Assembly: GCA_036939975.1 (NCBI GenBank)
Contig: JALLPB010000408.1
Coordinates: forward strand, 1-16,232
DNA length: 16,232 nucleotides
Direction of reading: 5' to 3'
From: Cyclostephanos tholiformis
Taxonomy: Eukaryota; Bacillariophyta; Thalassiosirophyceae; Thalassiosirales; Thalassiosiraceae
The position numbers and the translations under genes were made by a program. A model generated the notes under the pieces. It was not told the origin of the DNA. It ran no database searches and worked only from the letters and a program-made list of their open reading frames with translations. Shown here one piece after another: positions 1-9,156 of the stretch. Within the stretch, counting starts at the first letter, position 1, and the number at the start of each line of letters is the position of its first letter.

Positions 1-320
1 TTTTATGTCAAAATGACATATGTCTTTATGTTTTTATGTTTTTGGGAATGCTCCACTACACTACACTATTAAAAATCTGACGTCTCCTCCACGTGGCCAA
101 AATGGCGCGAGCCCCTCCTCCTCAAATAGATATGTACCAGTTCACGCATACGTGAAGCATAATAAAATATTAGTAAAATCGCACACACACATCACAGTCT
201 CATCTCAAGTCATCCACCCCGCCACCACCACAACTGTCCTCTTACCGACGAATCATGCTCGCCAACCCACTACTCCCCGAAGCCAAATAAATAATCTTAA
301 AATAAAGCTGGACAGAGCCG
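1..320. other. non-coding upstream stretch
   Basis: No convincing gene is visible here. The sequence is AT-richer than its right neighbour, has a short CA run near 181-192 and an A/T-rich stretch just before the ATG at 321. It looks like promoter and 5' leader for the presequence ORF starting at 321. No XPD-like residues appear on the minus strand, although the XPD gene should continue in this direction. Confidence 0.4.
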
Positions 321-557
321 ATGGCGAGGAGGGGGGGAAGGAGGAGGATGGCAATGACGACAATGACAATCCTCGCCGTCGCGACGACGATGGTCGTCGT
401 CGTCGTTGCATTCCTCCTCCCCACGACGACGACAACTACCATGACGGCGGAGGCATTCCGATCGCCCGCCCCACTGCCGTCGCATTGTTCGATACGTCGT
501 ACCAATAACGATAACGTCGTCGTTATTTCGTCGTCGCGCTCGTCTGGGCAATCCCGT
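321..557 (+). CDS. plastid-targeting presequence, 5' fragment of a gene (possibly TatB)
   Basis: The plus-strand ORF starts at ATG 321, with in-frame ATGs at 348 and 354. It begins with a basic stretch, followed by a hydrophobic core ([17 protein letters not shown], residues 17-33) and then [12 protein letters not shown], in which Ala45-Phe46 resembles the conserved A-F cleavage site of diatom bipartite plastid presequences. The next about 30 residues are Ser/Arg/Asn-rich, as in a transit peptide. The reading frame then runs into a 25-nt C tract at 558-582, after which the plus strand is only antisense to XPD. I infer that this is the 5' end of a plastid protein gene whose body is not adjacent. 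The TatB-like gene at 11289, which lacks exactly such a start and begins next to another C tract, is the best candidate body. The alternative is chance: this region is rich in CGT repeats, and the opposite frame is also Val-rich. Confidence 0.5.
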
Positions 558-582
558 CCCCCCCCCCCCCCCCCCCCCCCCC
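558..582. repeat. poly-C tract, probable misassembly junction
   Basis: This is 25 consecutive C residues, followed by more C-rich sequence to about 606. It separates a presequence-like ORF on the plus strand from the truncated XPD coding sequence on the minus strand. Both frames lose sense at this point, so I read it as a junction of unrelated pieces rather than a natural repeat. Confidence 0.6.
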
Positions 583-1373
583 ACCCCCGACCCGTCCCCC
601 CCCCGTCGACGTCGACGCGCCCTATCCGCCCTCTCGATGGCCCACGGCGCCGTCATGGCTCGACATGCCGAATCGACGCCCTCGCGATCGGAACTCGCGA
701 GTACGCCCTCGTGGACGCACATGTTACGCCTCGACGAGAGGCACAACGCCAATACGCCGCTACCCCCCGCTCCGTATCCATCGTCGTACGCGGAGGGTCC
801 CATGTTGCGCCTCGGCGAGGACGACGACGTCCGCCTTCCTCCCTCGCGGCGGTATACCCTCCTTCGCTTCGCGGCTTGATGCGCACGCCCGCCGTCCGAC
901 GGCGACGACGACGGCGGCGGCGCGGCCGAGTCGACGACATTCCCCGACGACGCCGAGGCGGCCGCCGTCGTCGTCGCCGTCGCCGTCGCATCGTCGCCGT
1001 CGTTATTTTTCGCCGCATCATCATCATCCCCCCCACCCCCTCCCCCTCCCCCGTTCGACGATGCGGACCTCTCCATCGCCAGGTGCTCGGCCCTGCGCGC
1101 CAATACGATGCCCAATTCCTCCATGACGCCGTCCATCTCCGGGACCGTGCGCGTGCAGTACACTAGCTTCCCGCAATCGCCCGGATGAGCGTACTGATAG
1201 CTCGTTATGAGGCTGAGCAGGCACACCGTCTTGCCGGTGCCGGTGGGCATCTCGAGGAGGCAATGACCGCCGGCGTCGAGCGTGCGCTTTAGGCTCAGCA
1301 TGTACTGGTATTGCTCGAGGTATATCCGCTCGTAGGGGAAGTAGACGTCGAGTCCGTCGAGGTTGAACTTCAT
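583..1373 (-). CDS. ERCC2: XPD/ERCC2 TFIIH helicase, N-terminal fragment
   Basis: XPD is the 5'-3' DNA helicase of TFIIH, used in transcription initiation and nucleotide excision repair. The start at 1373 gives [18 protein letters not shown], the family's typical first residues. Helicase motif I (Walker A) EMPTGTGKT is at residues 41-49 and motif Ia, CTRTVPEM, at 73-80. The start of the Fe-S domain follows ([12 protein letters not shown], then [12 protein letters not shown]), with Cys219 and Cys237 matching the first two of four cluster ligands. Between motif Ia and the Fe-S domain is an insert of about 100 residues rich in Gly, Asp, Thr, Ser and Arg, absent from human XPD. Homology ends near residue 252 (about position 617), just before the C tract. 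The other two Fe-S cysteines, the DEAH box and the second helicase domain are missing. None of the three minus frames to the left resumes XPD. The gene is therefore cut by the window's misjoin or is a truncated copy; I favour the former. Confidence 0.9.
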
Positions 1374-1709
1374 CGTTCGACCTTTATGGTGTATAATATA
1401 TATTTAGGCCTTCTCCTCCCTCTCTCTCTCCGGCCCTCTTCGGTATGAAGTCGCCGTCGTTCTTACTGGCGTCGTCGTCGTCGTAGTCGTCAAGCCTTCT
1501 TTTTGCAGCACATCATTTTTTCTACCACCACCAAATAATAAAAAGAATTGTTTGCGACTGCAACATCCTAAACAAATTATTGTTGTGTGGATGTCCTTTC
1601 CTTCGAAAGATCGACGACGGCGGGCCATTATAGAAACGTTTGAGCCATGAGGTGGACGACAGAGAGAGGGGGAGAGGGAAATGAATTTCGAGACGAAATC
1701 GGATAGAGG
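1374..1709. promoter_or_regulatory. divergent intergenic region, XPD and DUF3754 gene
   Basis: This spacer of about 336 bp lies between two divergently transcribed starts, so it should hold both promoters. It includes A/T-rich sequence just upstream of the XPD start (1386-1406), CT-rich and CGT-repeat segments near 1408-1490, and no credible ORF. No specific binding site can be assigned. Confidence 0.45.
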
Positions 1710-4263
1710 ATGCACGAGGTAATACTATGTCGCTTCCTCATTCACGTACTAGGCGCCGCCGCATTTCATCGAACGCACACGATCGGGGGGGGGAGATTGC
1801 GATGTGGGCGCGGTACCCACGGTGTCGGATTGCCGATGGCTGCTAGACGTAGTACCCGGCATCCGTGCGAGGGGGCGTTCGCGGCATCGCTTCGTACGTC
1901 GATGACGGGAGGGGGAGTTGGTCCATGGCGCGCAGGGACCGCGGACGCCGATGATGGGGGGATGAATGATGCATCGGGGGTCGAGGGGGGGGGGGGGATG
2001 ATGATGATCATGAATAACCAAACGACGCGGACCGATGCCCCCCTCGGCTTACGAATGGAACCCCGCGACGATATCTCGTCGAATGACGATGCCGATGAAA
2101 TCGGCAGGGAGCCGATATTATGCCGAATCGTCGCCACCTCCGATGGTAAGATATCTCCACTCCCATCGCTGGCGTCGTTATCGCAAACGTCGAGGTCCCT
2201 ACTCGAGACGATCGAATTACTGTACGCGGTGGAATCCCATAAAGTCCTGACGAAATTGGCATATTCGTCGTCGCCACGATCTAACGCAGCGGGCGTTGCC
2301 GAGGAATCGATGGAGGCCGCGGTGGGAGGTCGCGCATGGGAGACGAGCGACTCCCTCGAACGAGAGGAACCACAACTCGTTTCCGTTCTTAATACATCCT
2401 TGGCGGATGGTGGTTTCAAACTAATGGATCAGAGAGACTTGGATCTATGTTCCGCGTTGAATGCGGGGTATTTACTCCGATTGTCATTGCTCCCTGATAT
2501 CAGGAACTTGGAATGCATCGGGCGTGAATTCTATCCGGAACTATACGAAGGAAGTAACGAAACTGGAGAAAATGGGCGCGAGGATGGGGGAGATAACGGT
2601 GGGAATGCACTCCTCTTTGGTGGTCGGGTGCTCATCTATCGCAGGGGGTACTCGAGGGAAATAACCACCGGTCGTCTCCTCCTTCCGAAGCTCGATTACC
2701 TCCAGGCCAGTCTCGTGCAGAGGTCGTTCGCGGCACTCGCGAGAAAATTGGGTGAATTCGAGCGAAACATCGATGACCGAATGCGAGACCTTACCTCGAA
2801 ATTGATAGATACTATGGACGGAACTCGCCGTCGATCTTCGCGACAATGTCGCAGATTCATTGTTGAAGTGTTGGAGAATTTCGGTCTATCCGAGAATGAA
2901 TTCATCGCGGGGCTCATATCGAAAAATATTGACGATGTAACGAATACGACATTGGACGGAATGGATGATTCGTCGCTATTTAAAAACGTCTCATCGCGCC
3001 AATCGCATTATACTCGTGGGAGCAAAATGTTGAAGTTTGCGCGGTATCTACCTTCGACGTCGACTGTCGTTTCCAATGGACTTGATCTCCACGATGCGTT
3101 GTCCCCATTCTTGCTCTGTGGCCCGTGTGACGACGTGGCGGGTGGTAATGTTCGTTGTCTATATGATGCCCCAGAAATCCTCCATACTAAAACTCAGCGT
3201 ACTTCCGCAGTAAGTCTCCTAGAAAGAATCAGCATCCAAAATACCGTGGATTTCTTCTCCAAGAAAGGGAGGCATAACCTCATAAGGAACTACTTCAAGT
3301 CGAGCACCCTTGTTGAACCAGCGTATGAAGAGGTCATCGTTGTTTGGAGACCACGGAGGAGGAAGAAACCAATCACAATACAGCCCTTTTACCCTCCCGC
3401 TTGGCTATACAAAGTTGCTGAAGTATACGATCTGGAGGATCGGCTGCCCAAACGAAAGATCAATACACATGACGATGGCACAGGCGAGTTTCCCATGCCG
3501 CTTGAAATAAAGGCCTTTTATGACGTGCCAATGGCCAATATTGAGGCAGTATTACCCAAGACAAAACTCATCTTCCGCCCTGCGGATGCCATCGTCTTCG
3601 ATTTGGTTAGCGTTTTCAGTTTCCTGGCTGTCGCTGGATCGATAAGATTTGATAGTCCAAAACTGGACCTAATCGCATTGGTCTCGCTGATTTTCTTTGC
3701 GGTGAGGACTTTTTTCAGGTATTCGAACAAGTATGCGAGATACGACCTCCTCGTCAACAAATTCATTACGTCTAAGGTTTCCCATCGTGGTCCAGGTAAG
3801 ATCAAATGGTTGAAGAATTAGAACTTATAGTTTATCAATGTCGGCTGCAATATTTCCTCACCTTGAGTAATGTTCTCATTGCAGGAGCGTTGAGGTACAT
3901 AATATCCGAGGCCAACACAAACAGGGCATTGAGGTCAGTTTTGTATAAGATGAATTTTGTTATTTGTCGTATACTAACAAAATTAACGAATACCAACATT
4001 CATAAATTTGTAGGGCCATGTTGATTCGGGATTGGCTGTCTTCGAAAGGTACAATGGTTGGCCAGTTAAACGACGCTTCTTTGGAGGAAGGGAAGTCTTA
4101 CGTTAGTAATATATCCTCTGTCAGTGGATCACACATTGATGTTGACATCCTCTCCGCGATAGATGACTTAACGCAGCTGAATCTGATTGATCAAGAAAAA
4201 GTGAAAAACGAGCAAGAAGCGAAATATGCTCTCAAGCAGCTGTGGAGCGAATCATTGGACTAG
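1710..4263 (+). CDS. DUF3754 / TMEM143-like membrane protein
   Basis: Three exons, 1710-3795, 3885-3933 and 4014-4263, join in frame to 794 residues. The introns are 89 and 80 nt with GTAAG/CAG and GTCAG/TAG borders. The C-terminal part matches the DUF3754 family (human TMEM143 and plant homologues). It has a YEEVIVVWRP strand (539-547), an AFYDVPMANIEAVLP motif, two predicted membrane helices (about 628-645 and 652-669) separated by a short loop, then YARYDLLVNKF. Exons 2 and 3 add the family's downstream helical region (ALRYIISEA, then AMLIRDWLSSKG). The family's biochemical function is not known; TMEM143 is mitochondrial. The N terminus (CRFLIHVLGAAAFHRTHT) is a short hydrophobic segment with an AAAF motif, which may mean plastid targeting here, but this is weak. 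Residues about 60-130 are low-complexity. The 1710 ATG is the first in frame before the hydrophobic segment. Confidence 0.85.
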
Positions 4264-5393
4264 TTAAAATCATGACTTCATTCTAAAAAGATAATAGTAG
4301 ATTTTATTCTTCATAATATACGTGTTAAAAGATGCCGGAGGATAATGCACTCTCTGGCAATCCACTCGCACGGCTCATTCTTCAATGTACTCTTTGATTG
4401 GAGAGCGACAATGAGAACGAAAATGCGAAACAATGCGAATATAAGCTGGTTTAGGCACCCATTACCCTCACAAAGGCTCTCGCCTCTCGTTCTAGTGGGA
4501 TTTCTTTCCGCATGACGCAATTGTCGGTTGTAGATTCTACGAAACATTGAGGGAGACAATCTATGGTGAGGGATACTCTCACCGTGTTTGTTCGATTGAG
4601 AGTTGGAGGAATATTGATAACGGACATAACAAATACATTGAATTGCATCGCCCGACGCTCACAATTCTTCGATTCGTGAAATAAAGGAACTAAGTAACCA
4701 CGAGTTGGATAATACTTTCGTAAATGAATTTAACATAAGTTCTGTCATTTTTTTGCATGTAGTACTTACTCTCTCTGCCTTGCTCTACTGGCCAAACAAT
4801 ACAAGAGATGAAATTCCATTCCATCCATGAAACCCGAAGGACAGAGACGAAAACATTCAATGCATAGCAACCACTGGACCGAATATGAAAAGAATTCCTG
4901 ATGGACCACGGGCACCATCGTTATGCCATGAAATGCTCCCGCCACCGGGACACCGCCTTCATCAAAAAGGGACGGTCTATATAACACTGTGCCCACCTGC
5001 AACTTTCTCACGATTGTTAGAAGCTTCCTCGATAGCGGCAATCAGCATTTCCCTTGACCCATCTACGTCCATTTGGGGCCCAAGCATGGAAATGATGCAG
5101 TACCATTCAAGATCGAATTGAGAAAAGCAAACCTCAGTTGTCGAAGACAATACTGCATTATTCATTATCATTGTTGTTGAGTGGCAATGGAGGAAAAGAG
5201 GTTTGTTGTTGTTGCCCCCCGAGATACCGAACGATGTCTCAATTCGTATATCGTACTACATAGGAATTCAATCTTTGGCCTCTTAACTCAAACCAATGCT
5301 GAGTAGGACGAAGATGTACTAATAAAACATATATCGTCATACCCCAGAAACATTGAATGTGACGTAGAAAGAGGCAATTATTATTCTTTGAAA
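4264..5393. other. intergenic region, mostly without recognisable genes
   Basis: This stretch between two plus-strand genes is AT-richer than its neighbours. The only candidate gene is a small minus-strand ORF at 4977-5171, listed separately. The left part should hold the 3' UTR of the DUF3754 gene and the right part the promoter of the coiled-coil gene. Short minus-strand frames at 4311-4648 show no family motif and were not called. Confidence 0.4.
4977..5171 (-). CDS. doubtful small ORF or first exon, unknown
   Basis: The reading frame starts MIMNNAVLSS and contains SMLGPQMDVDGSREML followed by a helical, charged stretch (AAIEEASNNREK), after which it ends at 4977. The ATG at 5171 has an A-rich upstream context (CAACAACA). 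An adjoining frame (about 4766-5010) encodes VGTVLYRPSLFDEGG and further protein-like sequence, so the two may be exons or a gene broken by a one-base shift. I found no intron of normal size that joins them cleanly. I recognise no family. It could equally be a chance frame in AT-rich DNA. Confidence 0.25.
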   Translation of the reverse strand: MIMNNAVLSSTTEVCFSQFDLEWYCIISMLGPQMDVDGSREMLIAAIEEASNNREKVAGGHSVI

Positions 5394-6913
5394 ATGAATA
5401 GCAGTTCAAAGACCCCCGCATCCCGCCCCGGGGCGATGTCATTGCTCGACAAATACTCATCCATCAATGCCAGCATCGAGGACGCTCGTAGGCGCGTCGC
5501 CGAGGTCCGATCCAAGCTCGAGCGTACCGACGAGAAAATCCTCTCCCTGCGCGAGGAGCGGAGCGGCATGCTGGCCGAGGTAGAGCGCGCAATGTCCGAC
5601 CAAATTGGACTATCGACCGAGCTCAGGGAGGCGAAGGACACATACCGCGCCAAGCTGGCGGAGATGGAGGGCGTGCGGCGCGAACATCGCATCGCCACGT
5701 CGGAATACGACAGCGCTCGTCGTCGCATCGACGATGAGAGGATTGCCTTCCTGGAGCGCTGTCGAGATTTCCGTTCCACGATCAAGAAGATACGTGCGGA
5801 ATCGACGATCTTCGTGTTGGACGGAGGGGATGTCGCGATGGACGAGGTGGACCCCTGGCGTAGGCTCCTTCAGGACGAAGATTTCTCGGACGACCACGAC
5901 AACGACAAGGATGATGGAAAGGAGCAAGAAGGCGAGAGTGATTTGAACATAAACTTAGATTCAGATATGAGGAAGCGCAAAAGGAGCGATCCTGAAGTCG
6001 AACAGGCCGAGCGGGACGAAAAGGAGAGTCGCGAAGCTCTCATCGAAGTCGAGCGCGCCCTCCACGACGAGAGAAAGAAGATCGACGAAGCGGCCAGGAG
6101 TAGCAATGCGCGAAACACACGCCTAACCCAGCAAAGAGCGCAGCTTCAGCGCCATCGAAAGGAGGTGGAGGAGATGGAGCGAGAAATTCAAATGGTGAAG
6201 GATGAGATCGTCAAGGAAAATCAACTCGCAAATTCTTTCGAGAAAGGTGAGAGCGGGTTACGCTGTTGATCGTTGAAAGGTCATATTCATAATAACCGTT
6301 AATCGGATGGCTCGTGGTTCTTGTAGAATTCAACAGGAGGAAACAACTCCGTGAAGTTTCTCCTCACGCCAATCGCTCCCACCATACGCCTGGGACATCG
6401 ACGTATATCAACAATTATCCCACAGCCCAGGCTACGTCGTCCTCTGGATACCAACAACGTGTGATCACCAACCCCTACAAGCAAGCGAATGGGGCTCCGA
6501 AAAACGCTCCCACATATATTCCAAGCAACGACAAGAGAGGGAAGAACAACGACGCATGGAAGATGGCTGCGAATGAAACACTGCCGTACGCCTCCGACAT
6601 GATGAGAGGGATGACTTCCGATTCGAGGCAGGATCATCCAGACAGAGAAGCACAGCATCCCCATCGCGGCGGCCGCGTCCGCAATCAGCGCCAGTTCGGT
6701 ACGTCGATCGGCGTGTCGATCGGCTCCGCAGGCATGAAGGACGAGCTCCGTCGATGCATAACGGCGTTCGCCCCGGGATTCACACAGCCCGGCGCATCAA
6801 GTTCCAAAGACAATCAGGGAATGAATCACGAGGAAAATGCCCTATCCGACATTTCATCCACGAGCTCCGACGACGAGGGTCTATTATCTTTCGACGTTTT
6901 CGGGAAAAAGTGA
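5394..6913 (+). CDS. coiled-coil protein, function unknown
   Basis: Exons 5394-6246 and 6327-6913 join through an 80-nt GTGAGA...TTGTAG intron to give 479 residues. The frame also opens six bases earlier at a TTG, but ATG 5394 in the context GAAA-ATG is the natural start. Residues about 24-136 form a long heptad-rich coiled coil ending FLERCRDFRSTIKKIR. An acidic segment follows (about 159-183, Asp/Glu-rich), then a basic KRKR motif near 194-197 that could be a nuclear signal, and a second coiled coil (about 203-280). The second exon is Asn/Ser/Gly-rich and apparently disordered, ending with a Ser/Asp patch (SDISSTSSDDEG). The general layout recalls small eukaryotic CCDC proteins such as CCDC172, but coiled coils resemble each other and I do not claim homology. 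It is convergent with the rubredoxin gene. Confidence 0.8.
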
Positions 6914-7144
6914 TTATTAGCATTATATTTTCTAACCGGATGCGCGGCATCATTACTCAATGCTTTTTTCGTGCCCACAACGTTCCGAATCATGATGTAG
7001 TTACAGTTTTGATTTCCCAAGAGAAAAAATCCTCACCGTTCTCTCTTTGGGGTCCGACACCTTCGTCGACTCGAGTCGATCTTTACCTGATCGCCGACTC
7101 TCCCCGGCCTCCGTCCACATATTCCAAGGTCTCGCGACCATCGC

Positions 7145-7798
7145 TCAGGAGAGGGCGTATCCTCCAAGGAAGAGGAGGAAGAAGCCGCCTATGCCGCCCC
7201 AGATGAGCGCATTTTTCTGACCGGAAGTCATGGAGTTCGTGCCGAATCCGTACCCCTGATTCACCTCGAATCCTGGTATCGTCTCCACGACCTCCTTGAA
7301 CCCGTCCTTGGACGAGCGACACGTCGGGCAGCGCCAATTGCTCGGCAAATCCTCGAAGGCCACGCCGGGCTTGATCATGCCCCCTATGAGGAATGAGTCC
7401 CCCTTTTCTGGACTATACTCCCATCCGCAGTTGGAGCACTGGTGTATCCCCGTGGAGCGCTTCATGAATACCTCCTGGGAGCGAAGGAGGTCGGCCTTTT
7501 TCTGCTTCTCGAGGGCGAGGCGCGTGGCGGCGTCGACGGGCGCATCGTCATCCCCTTTCCCGTCGGCATCTGCACCCGAAGCGACCGCGGTAGGAGACGA
7601 CGACGAATCCTCAGTCTCGCTCATGCGCAGCATGGGACGGAGGGGCGTCTCGGCGCGTCTTGCTGGGAGTGGGGAATACGACGACCACGACGACGCCACC
7701 ATCACCCTGGCGGGCGGCGCGGCGGGGGCGAATGCTTCCGACGATAGGGAGAGGCAGTGGAGTGCGATGGCGGCGAATAGGTGGAGCAGCGGCGTCAT
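7145..7798 (-). CDS. plastid rubredoxin with C-terminal membrane anchor
   Basis: This intronless gene encodes 217 residues. The N terminus is a clear signal peptide (residues 1-22) followed by SSEAFAPAAPP, a textbook ASAFAP-type cleavage site for import into a complex plastid, then a Ser/Arg/Pro-rich transit segment. The rubredoxin domain spans about 118-167: CSNCGWEY (Cys121, Cys124) and WRCPTC (Cys157, Cys160) form the four-cysteine iron site. A single membrane helix at 197-216 (ALIWGGIGGFFLLFLGGYA) ends the protein. This architecture matches the thylakoid rubredoxins RubA (cyanobacteria) and RBD1 (green lineage), which are needed for photosystem II assembly. The same role is likely here but inferred. 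It is divergent from the gene at 7982, with 183 bp between the starts, and convergent with the coiled-coil gene. Confidence 0.92.
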   Translation of the reverse strand: MTPLLHLFAAIALHCLSLSSEAFAPAAPPARVMVASSWSSYSPLPARRAETPLRPMLRMSETEDSSSSPTAVASGADADGKGDDDAPVDAATRLALEKQKKADLLRSQEVFMKRSTGIHQCSNCGWEYSPEKGDSFLIGGMIKPGVAFEDLPSNWRCPTCRSSKDGFKEVVETIPGFEVNQGYGFGTNSMTSGQKNALIWGGIGGFFLLFLGGYALS

Positions 7799-7981
7799 GA
7801 TATTGTTATTATTTTCGGGATCGAGGAATCTCAGGAGATTTATTACCTAGTCCTTTAGAGCACGTCAGCGCGTGAGTGTGTTTGTCTGCGACTTCTCGGG
7901 CGGGTTGACCCCAGCCCCCCCAACCCCCGCCCCCCCATTCTAAAAACGCCAAAAAAAAAAAAAAATTATCGACACCCCGCC
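7799..7981. promoter_or_regulatory. short divergent promoter region with C and A homopolymers
   Basis: These 183 bp separate the start codons of the rubredoxin gene (minus) and the gene at 7982 (plus), so both core promoters should lie here. The right part holds C-rich runs (about 7911-7937) and a run of 15 A residues just before the second start. No binding site is recognised. Confidence 0.4.
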
Positions 7982-8755
7982 ATGAATCCTCATCCCATCA
8001 ACAATGGCGGCGGACAATATTCCTACCCCGTAGTGCCGGCCAATCCCGCGGTACTTGCTTCGACCGCCGCCGCCGCCGCTCAACAGAGGCCGCAACAGCA
8101 CGCTGGCCCTACAATTGTGGGTGCCACAATGACATCAACGAGTAGCGCCGCCGCCGCCCCTGCCCCCAGGGTCGCCGCAACCTCCTCCACCGCAACATCC
8201 TCCACCAAGGCTCTTGCCACGAGCAACCCCAATGGAAGCAATAGCAATAAATTTCATCCCGTCGGTCGATATGCCAACGAGAGCCTCTCAATTTTACGTA
8301 GGGCGTACGCCGCTGCTCCGACAGGAGGCGACAACAAGAGACCGAGAGTTAAAGACTGCGCAAACGTCGTGGGGAGGCTTGTTCATCCTCTTTTCCTTTA
8401 CGCGAATGACAATAATAGGAACAATATCAGCCATGAGCTATGTGGGGATGATAGTGATAGTGGGAATGAGGCAAAGAAGAGACGGGTGGACGGAAAAGAA
8501 TGTAGCGGCGAAAGTGGTGATTCGGCCCAAATGGATGTCGTCGCCAGCGGTGGGACTGAATACCAATCGCAACTCAGGGCGGAATTAGAACGATACAAGA
8601 GGGAAAATCTTCTCCTCGTGAAACGAAGAGAGAACGTGTTCAAGTCTTTGGTGACTTTGCACGAAATGTACGAGACGGGCTTGGATGGGATTGCAAGGAG
8701 TAACGATTTGAGATTCGTACCCGATAATGTCATGCCGGATAAACTTCCCAAGTGA
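7982..8755 (+). CDS. unrecognised protein with coiled-coil C terminus
   Basis: This intronless frame of 257 residues starts at an ATG in a CCGCC context. The first 90 residues are Ala/Ser/Thr/Gln/Pro/Asn low complexity. Residues 91-140 look folded (FHPVGRYANESLSILRRAY, then VVGRLVHPLFLYAND). A KKRR motif at 165-168 may be a nuclear signal. Residues about 195-232 form a coiled coil (LRAELERYKRENLLLVKRR). The last residues, DLRFVPDNVMPDKLPK, are conserved in a second copy 226 bp downstream. I do not recognise the family. The composition (disordered Ala/Gln-rich N terminus, acidic middle, basic motif) would suit a nuclear protein, but this is only inference. Confidence 0.75.
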   Translation: MNPHPINNGGGQYSYPVVPANPAVLASTAAAAAQQRPQQHAGPTIVGATMTSTSSAAAAPAPRVAATSSTATSSTKALATSNPNGSNSNKFHPVGRYANESLSILRRAYAAAPTGGDNKRPRVKDCANVVGRLVHPLFLYANDNNRNNISHELCGDDSDSGNEAKKRRVDGKECSGESGDSAQMDVVASGGTEYQSQLRAELERYKRENLLLVKRRENVFKSLVTLHEMYETGLDGIARSNDLRFVPDNVMPDKLPK

Positions 8756-9156
8756 TGAAGGAGTAACCTTGCCGTAGAGATTACATGAAAATATTTCCTT
8801 CGAGGAATTTTACGCGATAATGAACATGTTGCCGTGTAAATATGTGATCCGGATCATTCTCATTGTTCAATGGGTATGCAATTTTTTGGGAAGAGAACTT
8901 GTTTTTTCTCAACTCAATGACCCTGGCATCGATCTTATTTTCGTCCCCGATAATGTCATGCCGGATAAAATTCCCAAGTAAATCAAAGGTCGAGTCGGGC
9001 TGAATCTATCGGCATTTCTATTCCTTTTCTTAGTATCATAACATATTATTTGCATGCCATATTGACCATGTTTTCATTCGAACCCCAAGGCGCTCTGCAA
9101 CGCCGGATATCCCTTTTTTAAATCCTGAGAATATGTACTTCAAAGATTTCCTCGCC
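8756..9156. other. intergenic region between convergent genes
   Basis: This region lies between the stop codons of the 7982 gene (plus) and the WW/J gene (minus) and is AT-rich. Apart from the duplicated terminal segment noted separately, I see no gene. It should contain the 3' UTRs of both neighbours. Confidence 0.4.
8778..8983 (+). other. duplicated terminal coding segment, possible alternative last exon
   Basis: Positions 8931-8981 repeat 8705-8755, the end of the preceding gene, with 44 of 51 bases identical. The copy encodes DLIFVPDNVMPDKIPK and a TAA stop, against DLRFVPDNVMPDKLPK and TGA in the first. Two of the differences are synonymous, one is Leu/Ile and the stop codon is kept. 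The frame is open from 8778 with ATGs at 8820 and 8826, but the sequence before 8931 does not resemble the gene. It may be an alternative last exon or the tail of a decayed tandem copy. Confidence 0.5.

Noticed and set aside
242..540. Minus-strand frames with a hydrophobic Val/Ile run as a continuation of XPD or a separate membrane protein
   Set aside because: None of the frames shows the expected XPD motifs. The Val run is the reverse reading of a CGT/GAC-repeat region that also encodes the plus-strand presequence, which has the better-ordered features.
583..1166. Continuation of the plus-strand ORF from 321 past the C tract
   Set aside because: After the C tract it is Pro/Arg-rich low complexity antisense to the clear XPD coding sequence, with no domain of its own.
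1404..1715. Minus-strand 103-residue frame between XPD and the DUF3754 gene
   Set aside because: Low complexity (Thr and Arg/Glu runs), no recognisable domain, and located in a divergent promoter region.
3806..4024. Short plus-strand ORF across the DUF3754 introns
   Set aside because: It reads through two introns with good GT-AG borders whose removal restores the family sequence.
5388..5393. TTG at 5388 as start of the coiled-coil gene
   Set aside because: An ATG two codons later in a favourable context is the normal eukaryotic start.
6754..7206. Plus-strand 150-residue frame across the end of the coiled-coil gene and the rubredoxin 3' end
   Set aside because: Overlaps the better-supported coiled-coil exon in another frame and shows no domain.
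9065..9095. GGTTCGAAT-like tRNA T-loop (minus strand)
   Set aside because: The flanking bases do not form a T stem and no acceptor or anticodon arm is present.
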